From assembly GCA_021739695.1 (NCBI GenBank), contig JAIPBM010000004.1:62001-126000 (forward strand): a stretch of 64,000 nucleotides of DNA, given 5' to 3'. Position numbers and translations under genes: made by a program. The first letter of the stretch is position 1. Every line of letters begins with the position of its first letter. Positions 24,183-32,124 of the stretch are shown here, piece after piece. The stretch comes from Flavobacteriales bacterium (GTDB lineage: Bacteria > Bacteroidota > Bacteroidia > UBA10329). The notes under the pieces are model-generated. The model made no database searches and was not told where the DNA came from. It saw only the letters and a program-made list of their open reading frames with translations.

Positions 24183-25904
24183 CTAGAGTTTTGAATACTC
24201 TTCCCAAACGAACTGCATCAGCTCGCGCACGTAGTCTTGCGTAAAGTTGAATTCGATTCCAGCTGCTGCGTAAATCTCACCAATTGGTTTTGTATAGCCC
24301 AAACTTAGCGCAGCTTCATATTGATCTAATGCTTTTTCTGGATTGTTGCGGTAGTTTCTCCAAACCGCAATGGCGCCCAATTGGGCAATGGCATATTCGA
24401 TGTAATAGAAAGGTACTTCGTAAAGATGAAGTTGCTTTTGCCACTGGAATTTTTTCACGTCTTCATAACCGGTCCAATCAACCACCTTTCCTCCGAAACG
24501 GTTGCTGATACGAATCCAATTTTCGCCTCTTTCCTCCTCGCTGTGTGTTGGGTTTTCATACACCCAATGCTGAAAAGCATCAATGGTTGCTATCCATGGC
24601 AATGTGGCCATTATCTTTTCCAAATGCTCTTTCTTCGCACGGTTAAGGTCTACTTCATTGTCAAAGAAAACATCCCATTGATCAATGGAGATGAGTTCCA
24701 TGCTCATGCTGGCCAATTCGGCCACTTCAGATGGTAAATTCTTGAATCCAGTGATCTCTAGGTCTTTGCTTAGGAACGAATGCACAGCATGTCCGCCTTC
24801 GTGAACCATGGTGATCAGATCGCGAAGCGAACCAACTGAGTTCATGAAGATGAATGGAACACCGATCTCATACAACGGATAGTTGAAACCACCTGGAGCT
24901 TTTCCCAAACGCGACCCGAGATCCAAGTGTCCCATGGCATGCATGGTTTCCAAACACTCGCCATAATAAGGACGGATCCTTCGGAACGCCTCAATTGAAA
25001 GAGTGATCAGTTCCTGCTCATCTCTGAAAGGTTTCAGGCCAGCTCGGCCAGAAGGATCCACATCCGCATCGAAAGGCTTCAGCGAATCAAGACCTAGCGC
25101 TTCTTTGCGCGCCAGATCAACCTTGTTGTTCAATGGAACGCATTCTGCCTCAATGGCACTGTGAAACGAAAAGCAATCTGCAGCAGTGTAGTCAAACCTG
25201 CCTAGTGCATCCATTTTATAATCGCGGTAGTTGGCGTAATCGGCCTGCTTCGCAATTTTATCGCGCAGACGAATCAGTTCGGTATAAAGCTGATCCAATT
25301 CGCGTGCTTTGCTTAGTCGCGCTTCGTTAACCTTATTGTAGATCGATTCGCGGAGTTCGCGGTCAGTGTCTTTCAAAAAGCTGTTCGCCATTTGCAATGT
25401 CAACTTATGACCGTCATGTTCAATAGACATGGCACCGGTGATTACTCCGTATTTCTGTTGCATCTGTTGCAGCGTGGTGAACAACGGAATGCTCTCTTCG
25501 CGGTACAGTTTGATCTGCATTTTCAGTACACGCAAGAAAATCGCGTATTTCTCCACGTCCAACTCTTTACAGAAAGGAGAATCGAGAAGTTTTTTATTGA
25601 AGGTATCCGAATAAGGAGCTGCGTTTGGGTCAATCTGCGAAACCATGAAATCAAACGCTTTCGCGGCATCTTCATTGGTGGTATCGATGTTCATTCGGAT
25701 GTAGCGCCATCCGGTTTCTTCACTCAGAACTGCTTCTATTTCGCTCAGATCGCGCAGCCATTCTTCCAGTTCTGAAACGCGGGAAATGCTGCGGTTTTTA
25801 AGCTCTTCAAAAAGTGGTTGTAAGGTTTCCCAGGTTTCAATATGGAAATCCTCCGCCAAATATCTTCTCTTCTGGCGGGTTGGTATTACAGCTTCCTTTT
25901 CCAT
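24183..25904 (-). CDS. M3 family oligoendopeptidase (PepF-like)
   Basis: 573 residues, no signal peptide, so cytoplasmic. The zinc site is MVHEGGHAVHSF (HExxH near residue 366) with the downstream Glu in LPSEVAELASMSMELIS. The substrate-pocket motif SLGYTKPIGEIYAAAGIEF near the C-terminus is typical of M3B oligoendopeptidases. These enzymes degrade peptides of roughly 5-20 residues released by other proteases. The DUF5606 gene starts 541 bases upstream of its ATG and ends 7 bases before it on the same strand, so they are probably cotranscribed. Normal length. Confidence 0.94.
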   Translation of the reverse strand: MEKEAVIPTRQKRRYLAEDFHIETWETLQPLFEELKNRSISRVSELEEWLRDLSEIEAVLSEETGWRYIRMNIDTTNEDAAKAFDFMVSQIDPNAAPYSDTFNKKLLDSPFCKELDVEKYAIFLRVLKMQIKLYREESIPLFTTLQQMQQKYGVITGAMSIEHDGHKLTLQMANSFLKDTDRELRESIYNKVNEARLSKARELDQLYTELIRLRDKIAKQADYANYRDYKMDALGRFDYTAADCFSFHSAIEAECVPLNNKVDLARKEALGLDSLKPFDADVDPSGRAGLKPFRDEQELITLSIEAFRRIRPYYGECLETMHAMGHLDLGSRLGKAPGGFNYPLYEIGVPFIFMNSVGSLRDLITMVHEGGHAVHSFLSKDLEITGFKNLPSEVAELASMSMELISIDQWDVFFDNEVDLNRAKKEHLEKIMATLPWIATIDAFQHWVYENPTHSEEERGENWIRISNRFGGKVVDWTGYEDVKKFQWQKQLHLYEVPFYYIEYAIAQLGAIAVWRNYRNNPEKALDQYEAALSLGYTKPIGEIYAAAGIEFNFTQDYVRELMQFVWEEYSKL

Positions 25905-25911
25905 TGATGGT

Positions 25912-26445
25912 TTATTTTTTAACCTTCTTGGTGGCGCCTTTTGCGCCTTTTGGTTCCGATTTTGGCTTCGGGGTGGCTGCTTTTTCCTCTTTTACAGATT
26001 TTGGGGCAGCAGCTTTTTTGGCAGTGGCAGTTTCTTTCTTCGCTGGTTTCTCTTCCTCTTTAGGTTTAAGAAGCCCTTTTTCAACCAATAGATTGAACCA
26101 TTGGAAAAGTTTTTTCAGGTCGGAATTGAAAACGCGCTCTCTATCGTAGTTCGGAAGAACTGAAGCTAGAAAATCGCCCAATTCTTTTACCGAATCCTTT
26201 TTCGGGTCCAAGGCAACTTTTCCACCTGTCTTTTTGAACAACAGACCGAAAATTTCTGCCAACGGTACATCGTCCTCATCGGTGTAAATGCTAATGTCTT
26301 CCAACGCCAATATTTTCTGCGTTGCATACGCAGGCATGCGTTTTCCATCAAGCAATGACTCTACAACCAGACCACCTTTCATCTGGCTCACCATTTTAAA
26401 CAATCCCGGATAACCGGCAATTGAAAGAATTCCACTCAAATTCAT
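25912..26445 (-). CDS. DUF5606 protein with Lys/Ala/Pro-rich tail
   Basis: 177 residues from ATG 26445 (MNLSGILSIAGYPGLF); the earlier ATG at 26463 is less typical of the family. The first 130 residues are the DUF5606 domain: GLFKMVSQMKGGLVVESL..GKR.PAYA, ALEDISIYT and PLAEIFGLL, then NSDLKKLFQWFN. The last 50 residues are a low-complexity Lys/Ala/Pro/Glu tail (KPAKKETATAKKAAAPKS...), a histone-H1-like composition that could bind nucleic acid or be disordered. Restricted to Bacteroidota; function unknown. It lies 7 bases upstream of the M3 peptidase gene in what appears to be a two-gene operon. Confidence 0.87.
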   Translation of the reverse strand: MNLSGILSIAGYPGLFKMVSQMKGGLVVESLLDGKRMPAYATQKILALEDISIYTDEDDVPLAEIFGLLFKKTGGKVALDPKKDSVKELGDFLASVLPNYDRERVFNSDLKKLFQWFNLLVEKGLLKPKEEEKPAKKETATAKKAAAPKSVKEEKAATPKPKSEPKGAKGATKKVKK

Positions 26446-26555
26446 CTGAATAATTTTGACCAAAAGTAAGTATTACACTTAGCTCGCCCGTTATCGGCAT
26501 TCTTATTGTCTTTGCGAGGGGCAAAATCACCCTTACTATCATTAGCTTAGCACCT

Positions 26556-27350
26556 ATGTTGAGATTAATTCTGGTTTTGAATATGCTCGGATCTTTGCTG
26601 CACGCAAGTGGGCAGGAATTGAAGTTGACTAAAACCATCGAAGGAGATTTCGACTACATGGTTACCGATCAGTTGGGGCGGCTGTATCTGTCTCGCGGCC
26701 ACGAGCTGTTCCTGTATTATCCGGATGGTCAGTACATGTATCAGTTCAGCGACCTGAGCAGAGGCGAGATCACACACCTAGATACGCGCAATCCAATGAA
26801 GCTGTTGCTGTTCTATCCTGGATACAGCCAGATCGTTTTTTTGGACAACACACTTAGCCGAACGCGCGAAAATGTTGATCTGAATATGTTGCAGTTGCAA
26901 TTGGTGCAATTGGCCTGTGCATCTTTCGATAATGGATTTTGGGTTTATGACCCTGTAAGCTTCCGATTGGTGCGTTTTGATCAGGGTTTGAACATAACCA
27001 ACGAAGTTTCGAGTGTCAATCAATTGGTTGGTGCCGAAATAAATCCGAACGACATGACGGAGTTTGAAAATTGGCTTTACCTCGACGACCCGAAGTATGG
27101 AGTTTTCGTGTTCGATTCATTTGGTACGTATTCCAAGCTCATTCCGATCAAAGGAGCAGAGCACGTTCAAGTTCGGTCCAACGGGGTTTTCTTCGAAATG
27201 GAAAACAAACTCATTAAATACGACCCATTCACCTTTGAGCAGATGGAGATTGAACTTCCAGTGTCGGAGTTCAAATCTGTTAGTATTGAGAAAAACAAAC
27301 TTTACGTTTTGCAGGATCATGCCGTGCTCATGTTCTCCATTAACAAGTAA
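26556..27350 (+). CDS. Hypothetical secreted beta-propeller-like protein
   Basis: 264 residues, short signal peptide ending ASGQ. The mature sequence is almost entirely beta: repeated units such as DYMVTDQLGRLYLSRGHELFLYYPDG, THLDTRNPMKLLLFYPGYSQIVFLDNTL, WVYDPVSFRLVRFDQGL, WLYLDDPKYGVFVFDSFG and GVFFEMENKLIKYDPFTFEQME, consistent with a five- or six-blade propeller. No catalytic or sorting motif seen. Divergent from the DUF5606 gene (110 bases between starts) and 77 bases upstream of the deoxynucleoside kinase gene, which has its own promoter. I recall similar proteins encoded next to DUF5606 in flavobacteria, but function is unknown. Confidence 0.78.
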   Translation: MLRLILVLNMLGSLLHASGQELKLTKTIEGDFDYMVTDQLGRLYLSRGHELFLYYPDGQYMYQFSDLSRGEITHLDTRNPMKLLLFYPGYSQIVFLDNTLSRTRENVDLNMLQLQLVQLACASFDNGFWVYDPVSFRLVRFDQGLNITNEVSSVNQLVGAEINPNDMTEFENWLYLDDPKYGVFVFDSFGTYSKLIPIKGAEHVQVRSNGVFFEMENKLIKYDPFTFEQMEIELPVSEFKSVSIEKNKLYVLQDHAVLMFSINK

Positions 27351-27389
27351 AATAGGATTTGATACACAGATTTCAACATCAAAATTCAC

Positions 27390-27420
27390 TTTGGGTGCGT
27401 ACTTTCAATTACTATTTTTG
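27390..27420 (+). promoter_or_regulatory. Consensus Bacteroidota promoter for the deoxynucleoside kinase gene
   Basis: TTTG at 27390-27393, exactly 19 bases, then TATTTTTG at 27413-27420: a full match to the TTTG/TAnnTTTG arrangement. The ATG follows after 7 bases, so the mRNA probably begins at or next to the start codon (leaderless or nearly so). Confidence 0.78.
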
Positions 27421-27427
27421 ACCGCCT

Positions 27428-28054
27428 ATGTCACAACCAAAACACATTGCAGTAGCAGGAAATATCGGGGCTGGTAAAACCACCCTGACACGACTTCTTT
27501 CTAAACATTATAAGTGGGAAGCACAATACGAAGCTGCTGACGATAATCCTTATCTGAACGATTTTTATGAGGAGATGCAGCGTTGGTCGTTCAACCTGCA
27601 GGTGTATTTTCTCAACTCACGGTTCCGTCAGGTGATGGAGATCAAAAACGGGACTAAGACCGTTATTCAGGATCGTACCATTTTTGAGGATGCGCACATT
27701 TTTGCTCCCAATTTGCATGCAATGGGCCTGATGACCAGCCGCGATTTTGAGAATTACGAATCGTTGTTCGAATTGATGAATGAATTTGTCGGCCCGCCCG
27801 ATCTGCTCATTTATCTGCGCGCTTCCATTCCAACGTTGGTCAATCAGATTCAAAAGCGCGGTAGAGCGTACGAAGAGACCATTCGTTTGGATTATCTAAA
27901 AAGATTGAACGAGCGCTACGAAGCTTGGATAAGCACGTACGACAAAGGCAACCTTTTGATCATTGAGGTGGATGACAATAATTTTTCCGAAGACAATGAA
28001 GACCTCGGAAAGATCATCAGCCGAATTGATGCCCAGATAAACGGTTTATTCTAA
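27428..28054 (+). CDS. Deoxynucleoside kinase
   Basis: 208 residues. P-loop GNIGAGKTT at 11-19, then NPYLNDFYEEMQRWSFNLQVYFLNSRF (substrate-binding Glu/Arg region), VIQDRTIFEDAHIFAPNLH (the DR[ST] motif), PDLLIYLRASIPTLVNQIQKRGRAYE (lid arginines) and LLIIEVDDNNF. This is the dNK/dGK family that phosphorylates deoxyadenosine, deoxyguanosine or deoxycytidine for nucleotide salvage; the exact base specificity is not decidable by eye. Complete gene with its own promoter. It is convergent with the subtilase gene, their 3' ends overlapping by 4 bases. With the NupC-like transporter it points to nucleoside salvage. Confidence 0.94.
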   Translation: MSQPKHIAVAGNIGAGKTTLTRLLSKHYKWEAQYEAADDNPYLNDFYEEMQRWSFNLQVYFLNSRFRQVMEIKNGTKTVIQDRTIFEDAHIFAPNLHAMGLMTSRDFENYESLFELMNEFVGPPDLLIYLRASIPTLVNQIQKRGRAYEETIRLDYLKRLNERYEAWISTYDKGNLLIIEVDDNNFSEDNEDLGKIISRIDAQINGLF

Positions 28055-29886
28055 GGAATAAACAGCTTCACAGTTTCGAAAAATTCAGTGCCTTTCAGCC
28101 TAATGGCGTAGATTCCTTGCATCAGACCTTGGTGAGACAGGTTAATTGTTTCTTTTCCACTTCCTGATTTGATCAAACGGCCGTTCATGTCAAAAAGGCT
28201 CCACTCAACCATACTATTATCGCTTACGCGAAGAATGTGTTTGTCTGTATATGTTTCTATCAATACATTTCGCTCGGTCGATAAGTCGCCCACTGCAGAT
28301 GCACCATAAGTGACCGCATTAAAGGCATTCACCCGACCGTAACCCAATTCCTTCGACCAGCCTCCATTTTCTTTCCAAGTGGAGTAGTCGTATCCACCTA
28401 CTTTCTCACTGGTCATGGCAAGCGACTTGCGTGCTAACCATTCCGGCAAACCTGGAGTTTGTGAAAGCATGAGCGCCATTACGCCAGCTGCATTCGGACA
28501 GGCAGCAGATGTACCGTTGAAGCTGTCGTAGTATTGCGTGTTGCTGAACCCGTTTCCGCCCAACATGTCGATTGTGGCTACTCTAACTCCCGGTGCGCTC
28601 ACATCCAAACCTGTGCCCCAATTTCCAGCCCACCAAGTTTCACCATCGCACGAGGAGGCTGTTTTCTGCTCATCGCACATACTTGTTGCACCTACGGCAA
28701 TGGTTTTTTCGTAGCGCGCTGGCCAAAGTGGAATGGTATCGGTAATACCATCGTTACCACTCGAAAACAACATTGGAACGCCCAATCCTCCTCGGCCATT
28801 ATCCACAACCTCATCAATCACGGCATTTACAAGTGTATCAGAACCAGGATACAGCGCAAGCAGGATATCTGGAACAGCCCAAGAATTGGACGAAACGTCA
28901 ATATCGGCTTGTGATTGCCAGCCCATTGCCGCCAAAAAGAAGGCAGTTTCAGACCAAGGTTGAACTTGTCCCAAAATGACTTCGTAATGGAAAACCCGAA
29001 CAGGTACTACTTTACAATTTTGACATACACCAGCTACGCCAAGGTTGTTGTTGGTATTGGCTGCGGCAATTCCAGCGCAGGAAGTTCCGTGGCCGTCACT
29101 GTCAAAATTGGGAGTAGGATAACCTTTAGTGTCTGTACTATCTGTGCTCATGGCGTCAAAACCGGGCAGGAGTTTTCCTTCCAATTCTGGGTGAAGCGTA
29201 TCTATTCCGCTGTCAACGATCACAATCGTGATGTCAGAACTTCCTGTTGTGATGTTCCAAGCTGCTTCCACGTCCATATCGGCACCCACGGTTCCGTTTC
29301 CTTGCAGACTGGTTCCTTCATTTTTCAAGTTCCACTGTTTGTCGAACCGAGGGTCGTTCACAGAACAATCGCTTACGCTATGAACCAAGTTCGGGCTAAC
29401 GGTTCTAAACCATCCAGTGGCTTTCAATGCTTTGACGGCATCAATAGGATTGATTCCATTTTTGTTTGTGGTCAACTCAATGATATTTTCCATGTACCGA
29501 TTCGGTCCAACGATGGAAATGCCTAATTTTTCTGCTTCTCGTTCTAGCAATTGCATGTCATTCGCATTATTCAAATGCACGAAGAAGTTCGGTAGGTAGG
29601 TCACGAACTGATGTTTTGTGTTCGATTGTACTGGGCTAATGAAATCTACTGCTGGTTCAAGAAGCAATGCTTCTGTGTCAACCGCTCCTTTCGGGACAAA
29701 CACGTAGGGTTTGTAGCGAAATTCGGAGATGTCTGATAGATCAGAAACGGAATATTTATTCAGTAATGCCAATTGTGTGGCCTTATCCACGTTGGTGTTG
29801 AAGAAAATGGCTGTGTGTGTTTCGCTCAGTTCATTCTGGGCAAACGACAAGAATGGAAGGAGAATGAATAGTAGAATGTGTTTCAT
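28051..29886 (-). CDS. Secreted S8 subtilisin-like protease, type IX secretion cargo
   Basis: 611 residues from ATG 29886 (MKHILLFILLPFLSFAQ, signal peptide); an upstream frame start at 29934 is not supported. A prodomain-like region (about 20-160) precedes the catalytic domain: ITIVIVDSGIDTLHPEL (Asp225), DSDGHGTSCAGIAAA (His) and FNGTSAACPNAAGVMALML (Ser). Four Cys near the active domain (NCKVV, MCDEQ, SCDGE) may form disulfides. The last 75 residues (YTDKHILRVSDNSMVEWSLFDMNGRLIKSG...LMQGIYAIRLKG) are a type A T9SS C-terminal sorting domain. It should be exported across the outer membrane. No obvious operon partner. Confident in family and export route. Confidence 0.94.
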   Translation of the reverse strand: MKHILLFILLPFLSFAQNELSETHTAIFFNTNVDKATQLALLNKYSVSDLSDISEFRYKPYVFVPKGAVDTEALLLEPAVDFISPVQSNTKHQFVTYLPNFFVHLNNANDMQLLEREAEKLGISIVGPNRYMENIIELTTNKNGINPIDAVKALKATGWFRTVSPNLVHSVSDCSVNDPRFDKQWNLKNEGTSLQGNGTVGADMDVEAAWNITTGSSDITIVIVDSGIDTLHPELEGKLLPGFDAMSTDSTDTKGYPTPNFDSDGHGTSCAGIAAANTNNNLGVAGVCQNCKVVPVRVFHYEVILGQVQPWSETAFFLAAMGWQSQADIDVSSNSWAVPDILLALYPGSDTLVNAVIDEVVDNGRGGLGVPMLFSSGNDGITDTIPLWPARYEKTIAVGATSMCDEQKTASSCDGETWWAGNWGTGLDVSAPGVRVATIDMLGGNGFSNTQYYDSFNGTSAACPNAAGVMALMLSQTPGLPEWLARKSLAMTSEKVGGYDYSTWKENGGWSKELGYGRVNAFNAVTYGASAVGDLSTERNVLIETYTDKHILRVSDNSMVEWSLFDMNGRLIKSGSGKETINLSHQGLMQGIYAIRLKGTEFFETVKLFIP

Positions 29887-29920
29887 TGATCTGATTTTGT
29901 GAATCGAAAGTAGTGAAACA

Positions 29921-29946
29921 AAAAGCCCGACCAATTGGCCGGGCTT
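29921..29946 (-). terminator. Terminator of the fasciclin gene
   Basis: On the minus strand AAGCCCGGCCAATTGGTCGGGCTT folds into a stem (one mismatch) followed by TTTTTGTTTC. It sits 28 bases after the fasciclin stop at 29974 and 35 bases ahead of the subtilase start. Confidence 0.85.
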
Positions 29947-29973
29947 CTTTCTATCAACTGAGTGCGTTACTCA

Positions 29974-30924
29974 TTAAGATGGAATCAATACGCGGTCTAT
30001 GGCATGAATCACACCGTTGCTGCCTTGAATGTCAGTAGCAATGATGTTGGTTTCGCGACCAGCACCATCTGTGATCTCGGCTCCACCAGTTAGGCTGATT
30101 GTAAATGAACCACCTTGTGCAGTTGGTACCATCATACTTTCAGTTAAAGCACCGGCAAGCACGTTTCCGTTAGCAACGTGGTAAGTAAGAACTGCTTCTA
30201 ACGTAGTTGCATCTATGTCTGCAAGGCTTGAAGCGCTCAATTCGGCAAGAAGTGCAGCAAATGCATCGTTTGTCGGTGCAAATACTGTGAAAGGACCATC
30301 TCCTTCTAGGAAAGTAGCGTAATTAGTAGTCAGGTCGGTTCTTGTAAGCGCTTGCACCAAGATGCTGAAATTAGGGTTTGCAACAGCAAATGTTGGCACT
30401 TTAGGAATTCCGATAACCGCATCAACCACGTGAACAACTCCGTTTGAAGCATCCACATCTGTTGTTATTACAGTAGAACCACCATTGATAACTACACCGC
30501 TAGCAGTGTTGATGAACATATCGATGTTGCTGGTAGTGGTGCTGTAGGTAGCAAGCGTGTTGAAGTAACCAGTTGTTACGTCTGCTGCTTTAATTTCAGT
30601 TCCGAGAACGTGGTTAAGCAAAATCTGTGATAGAACCTCAACTGGCACTTCATCAACAGAGTTGAATCCGTTGGCGCTAAGAAACGTAGCGAAAGCCGCA
30701 TTTGTTGGTGCGAAAACAGTGTAGTTTGCTGAAGCATCGCTCAGTGCGTCAACAAGTCCGGCACGCTGAACAGCTGCGACCAATGAACTAAGATCACTAT
30801 TGGCAGAAGCTAGTTCAACAATATTTGATTGTGGGTCATTGTCGTCATCGTCTTTATTGCAAGATGAGAACGAGGTTCCAAGCGCCAGGGCAAGGATGGT
30901 TACTGGAACAAGTAATTTTTTCAT
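29974..30924 (-). CDS. Lipoprotein with two fasciclin domains
   Basis: 316 residues; lipoprotein signal ending FSSC (Cys22) followed by an acidic linker DDDDNDP. Two fasciclin (FAS1) domains follow, about 36-172 and 178-314. Each has the H1 motif TVFAPTNAAF/FTVFAPTNDAF and the H2 motif (LLNHVLG / LTYHVANG), and each ends in a VHVVDAVI / IHAIDRVLIPS strand. FAS1 proteins mediate adhesion or bind extracellular ligands. The acidic linker after Cys may favour surface export as described for Bacteroidota lipoproteins. Monocistronic: own terminator downstream, and 283 bases of AT-rich sequence to gldN upstream (30925-31207), where I see no clear consensus promoter. Confidence 0.93.
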   Translation of the reverse strand: MKKLLVPVTILALALGTSFSSCNKDDDDNDPQSNIVELASANSDLSSLVAAVQRAGLVDALSDASANYTVFAPTNAAFATFLSANGFNSVDEVPVEVLSQILLNHVLGTEIKAADVTTGYFNTLATYSTTTSNIDMFINTASGVVINGGSTVITTDVDASNGVVHVVDAVIGIPKVPTFAVANPNFSILVQALTRTDLTTNYATFLEGDGPFTVFAPTNDAFAALLAELSASSLADIDATTLEAVLTYHVANGNVLAGALTESMMVPTAQGGSFTISLTGGAEITDGAGRETNIIATDIQGSNGVIHAIDRVLIPS

Positions 30925-31207
30925 TTAATTGATTTTGTTGAGTTAAGTGAAGTAAACGTGATCATGGTAGTATTGTTTAATAAATTATATAAAAAGCTAA
31001 ACAAAAAATGTTTTTGAATACGAATAGAACCTTTTAAAAGCGAAAAAATGGTGAGCTGATCTGGCCAGATTCCTTCAAAGCATCACTTTCTTACGGATCG
31101 GTTGAATTTCAATCGAAACGTGTTAATCGCCCATTTGTAAGCTAATCGACAAAATATGGCAGGGAGATTTCGCGTTGTAATGTGGTTATCCACCAAATCC
31201 TATTCTC

Positions 31208-32050
31208 ATGAAAACCCTACTTATTGCTTTGGTCATCGGTTCACTCATGTTCATATGCACCACATTAGATGCGCAAAACATTAATGACGGTGTCTACATC
31301 AACGAAACCAACATTCTGAGAGATCCAATACCATATTCGCCTCTTCGCGAAGCGGATGTGATGTGGGCAACGCGGGTTTGGCGAAAGATCGATCTGCGAG
31401 AAAAGATGAATCATCCGTTTTACTTTCCCATAGAAAGCATCAGAGACAGAAGAAGCCTTGTCCAGGTTTTGGTCGAATCTGTTGATGAAGGAAGCTTGAC
31501 TGCCTATGATCCGTTGGATGACGAGTTTACCCGAACCTTGACAATGGCCGAGGTGAAAAGCAAGTTAAAGCGTATTGATACGATGTGGATTCCATCGCCT
31601 GATCCTCCTTATGATCCACAAATGGTAATTGTGGAAGAGGAATTTGATCCTTCCACCGTTAAGGAAATTAGGTTGAAGGAAGAATGGTTCTTTGATAGGC
31701 AGCGTTCCGTGATGGATGTTCGAATTATTGGTATTCAACCGGTGGCAGACAACATCGATCGTACTACGGGAGAAGTGAGAGGGAAGGAACCGATGTTCTG
31801 GGTTTACTTTCCAGAAGCGAGAAACATATTCGCGAATGTGGATGTGTTTAACCGACAGAATGATGCGGAGCGAAAAACGCTTGACGACATTTTTTGGAAA
31901 CGGATGTTCGGATCTTACATCTATAAGGTTCAGAACGTGTACGATCGACAGATTGCAGATTACACGGTAAATGGTCTGGATCAGATGCTGGAAGCTGAAC
32001 GTATCAAAGACGACATCTTTGTGATGGAAAGTGACCTTTGGGAGTATTGA
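31208..32050 (+). CDS. gldN: GldN/PorN-type gliding motility and T9SS protein
   Basis: 280 residues with signal peptide ending LDAQ. GldN hallmarks: NDGVYINETNILRDPIPY, EADVMWATRVWRKIDLREKMNHPFYFP, SLVQVLVE, a MAEVKSKLKRIDTMWIPSP segment, VKEIRLKEEWFFDRQRSVMDVRIIGIQPV and KEPMFWVYFPEARNIFANVDVFNRQNDAERKTLDDIFWKRMF. With GldK, L and M it forms the periplasmic/outer-membrane ring and motor of the type IX secretion system. In this window gldK, gldL and gldM are not next to it (the plus-strand neighbour is absent and downstream genes are convergent), so it may be a second copy comparable to GldO of Flavobacterium johnsoniae. T9SS cargo proteins are encoded at 28051-29886 and 46942-48330. Confidence 0.93.
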   Translation: MKTLLIALVIGSLMFICTTLDAQNINDGVYINETNILRDPIPYSPLREADVMWATRVWRKIDLREKMNHPFYFPIESIRDRRSLVQVLVESVDEGSLTAYDPLDDEFTRTLTMAEVKSKLKRIDTMWIPSPDPPYDPQMVIVEEEFDPSTVKEIRLKEEWFFDRQRSVMDVRIIGIQPVADNIDRTTGEVRGKEPMFWVYFPEARNIFANVDVFNRQNDAERKTLDDIFWKRMFGSYIYKVQNVYDRQIADYTVNGLDQMLEAERIKDDIFVMESDLWEY

Positions 32051-32070
32051 TAGGATAAAATCCAAAGAGA

Positions 32071-32103
32071 AAGCCCCGTTCCGAATTTCGGAACGGGGCT
32101 TTT
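32071..32103. terminator. Bidirectional terminator between gldN and aceA
   Basis: AAGCCCCGTTCCGAA followed by TTCGGAACGGGGCTT gives a perfect 15-bp palindrome with T-rich flank on the plus side and A-rich (T-rich on minus) on the other. It lies 21 bases after gldN and 22 bases after the convergent aceA stop, so it can end both transcripts. Confidence 0.92.
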
Positions 32104-32124
32104 CATTAACTAAATCGATTTCAA

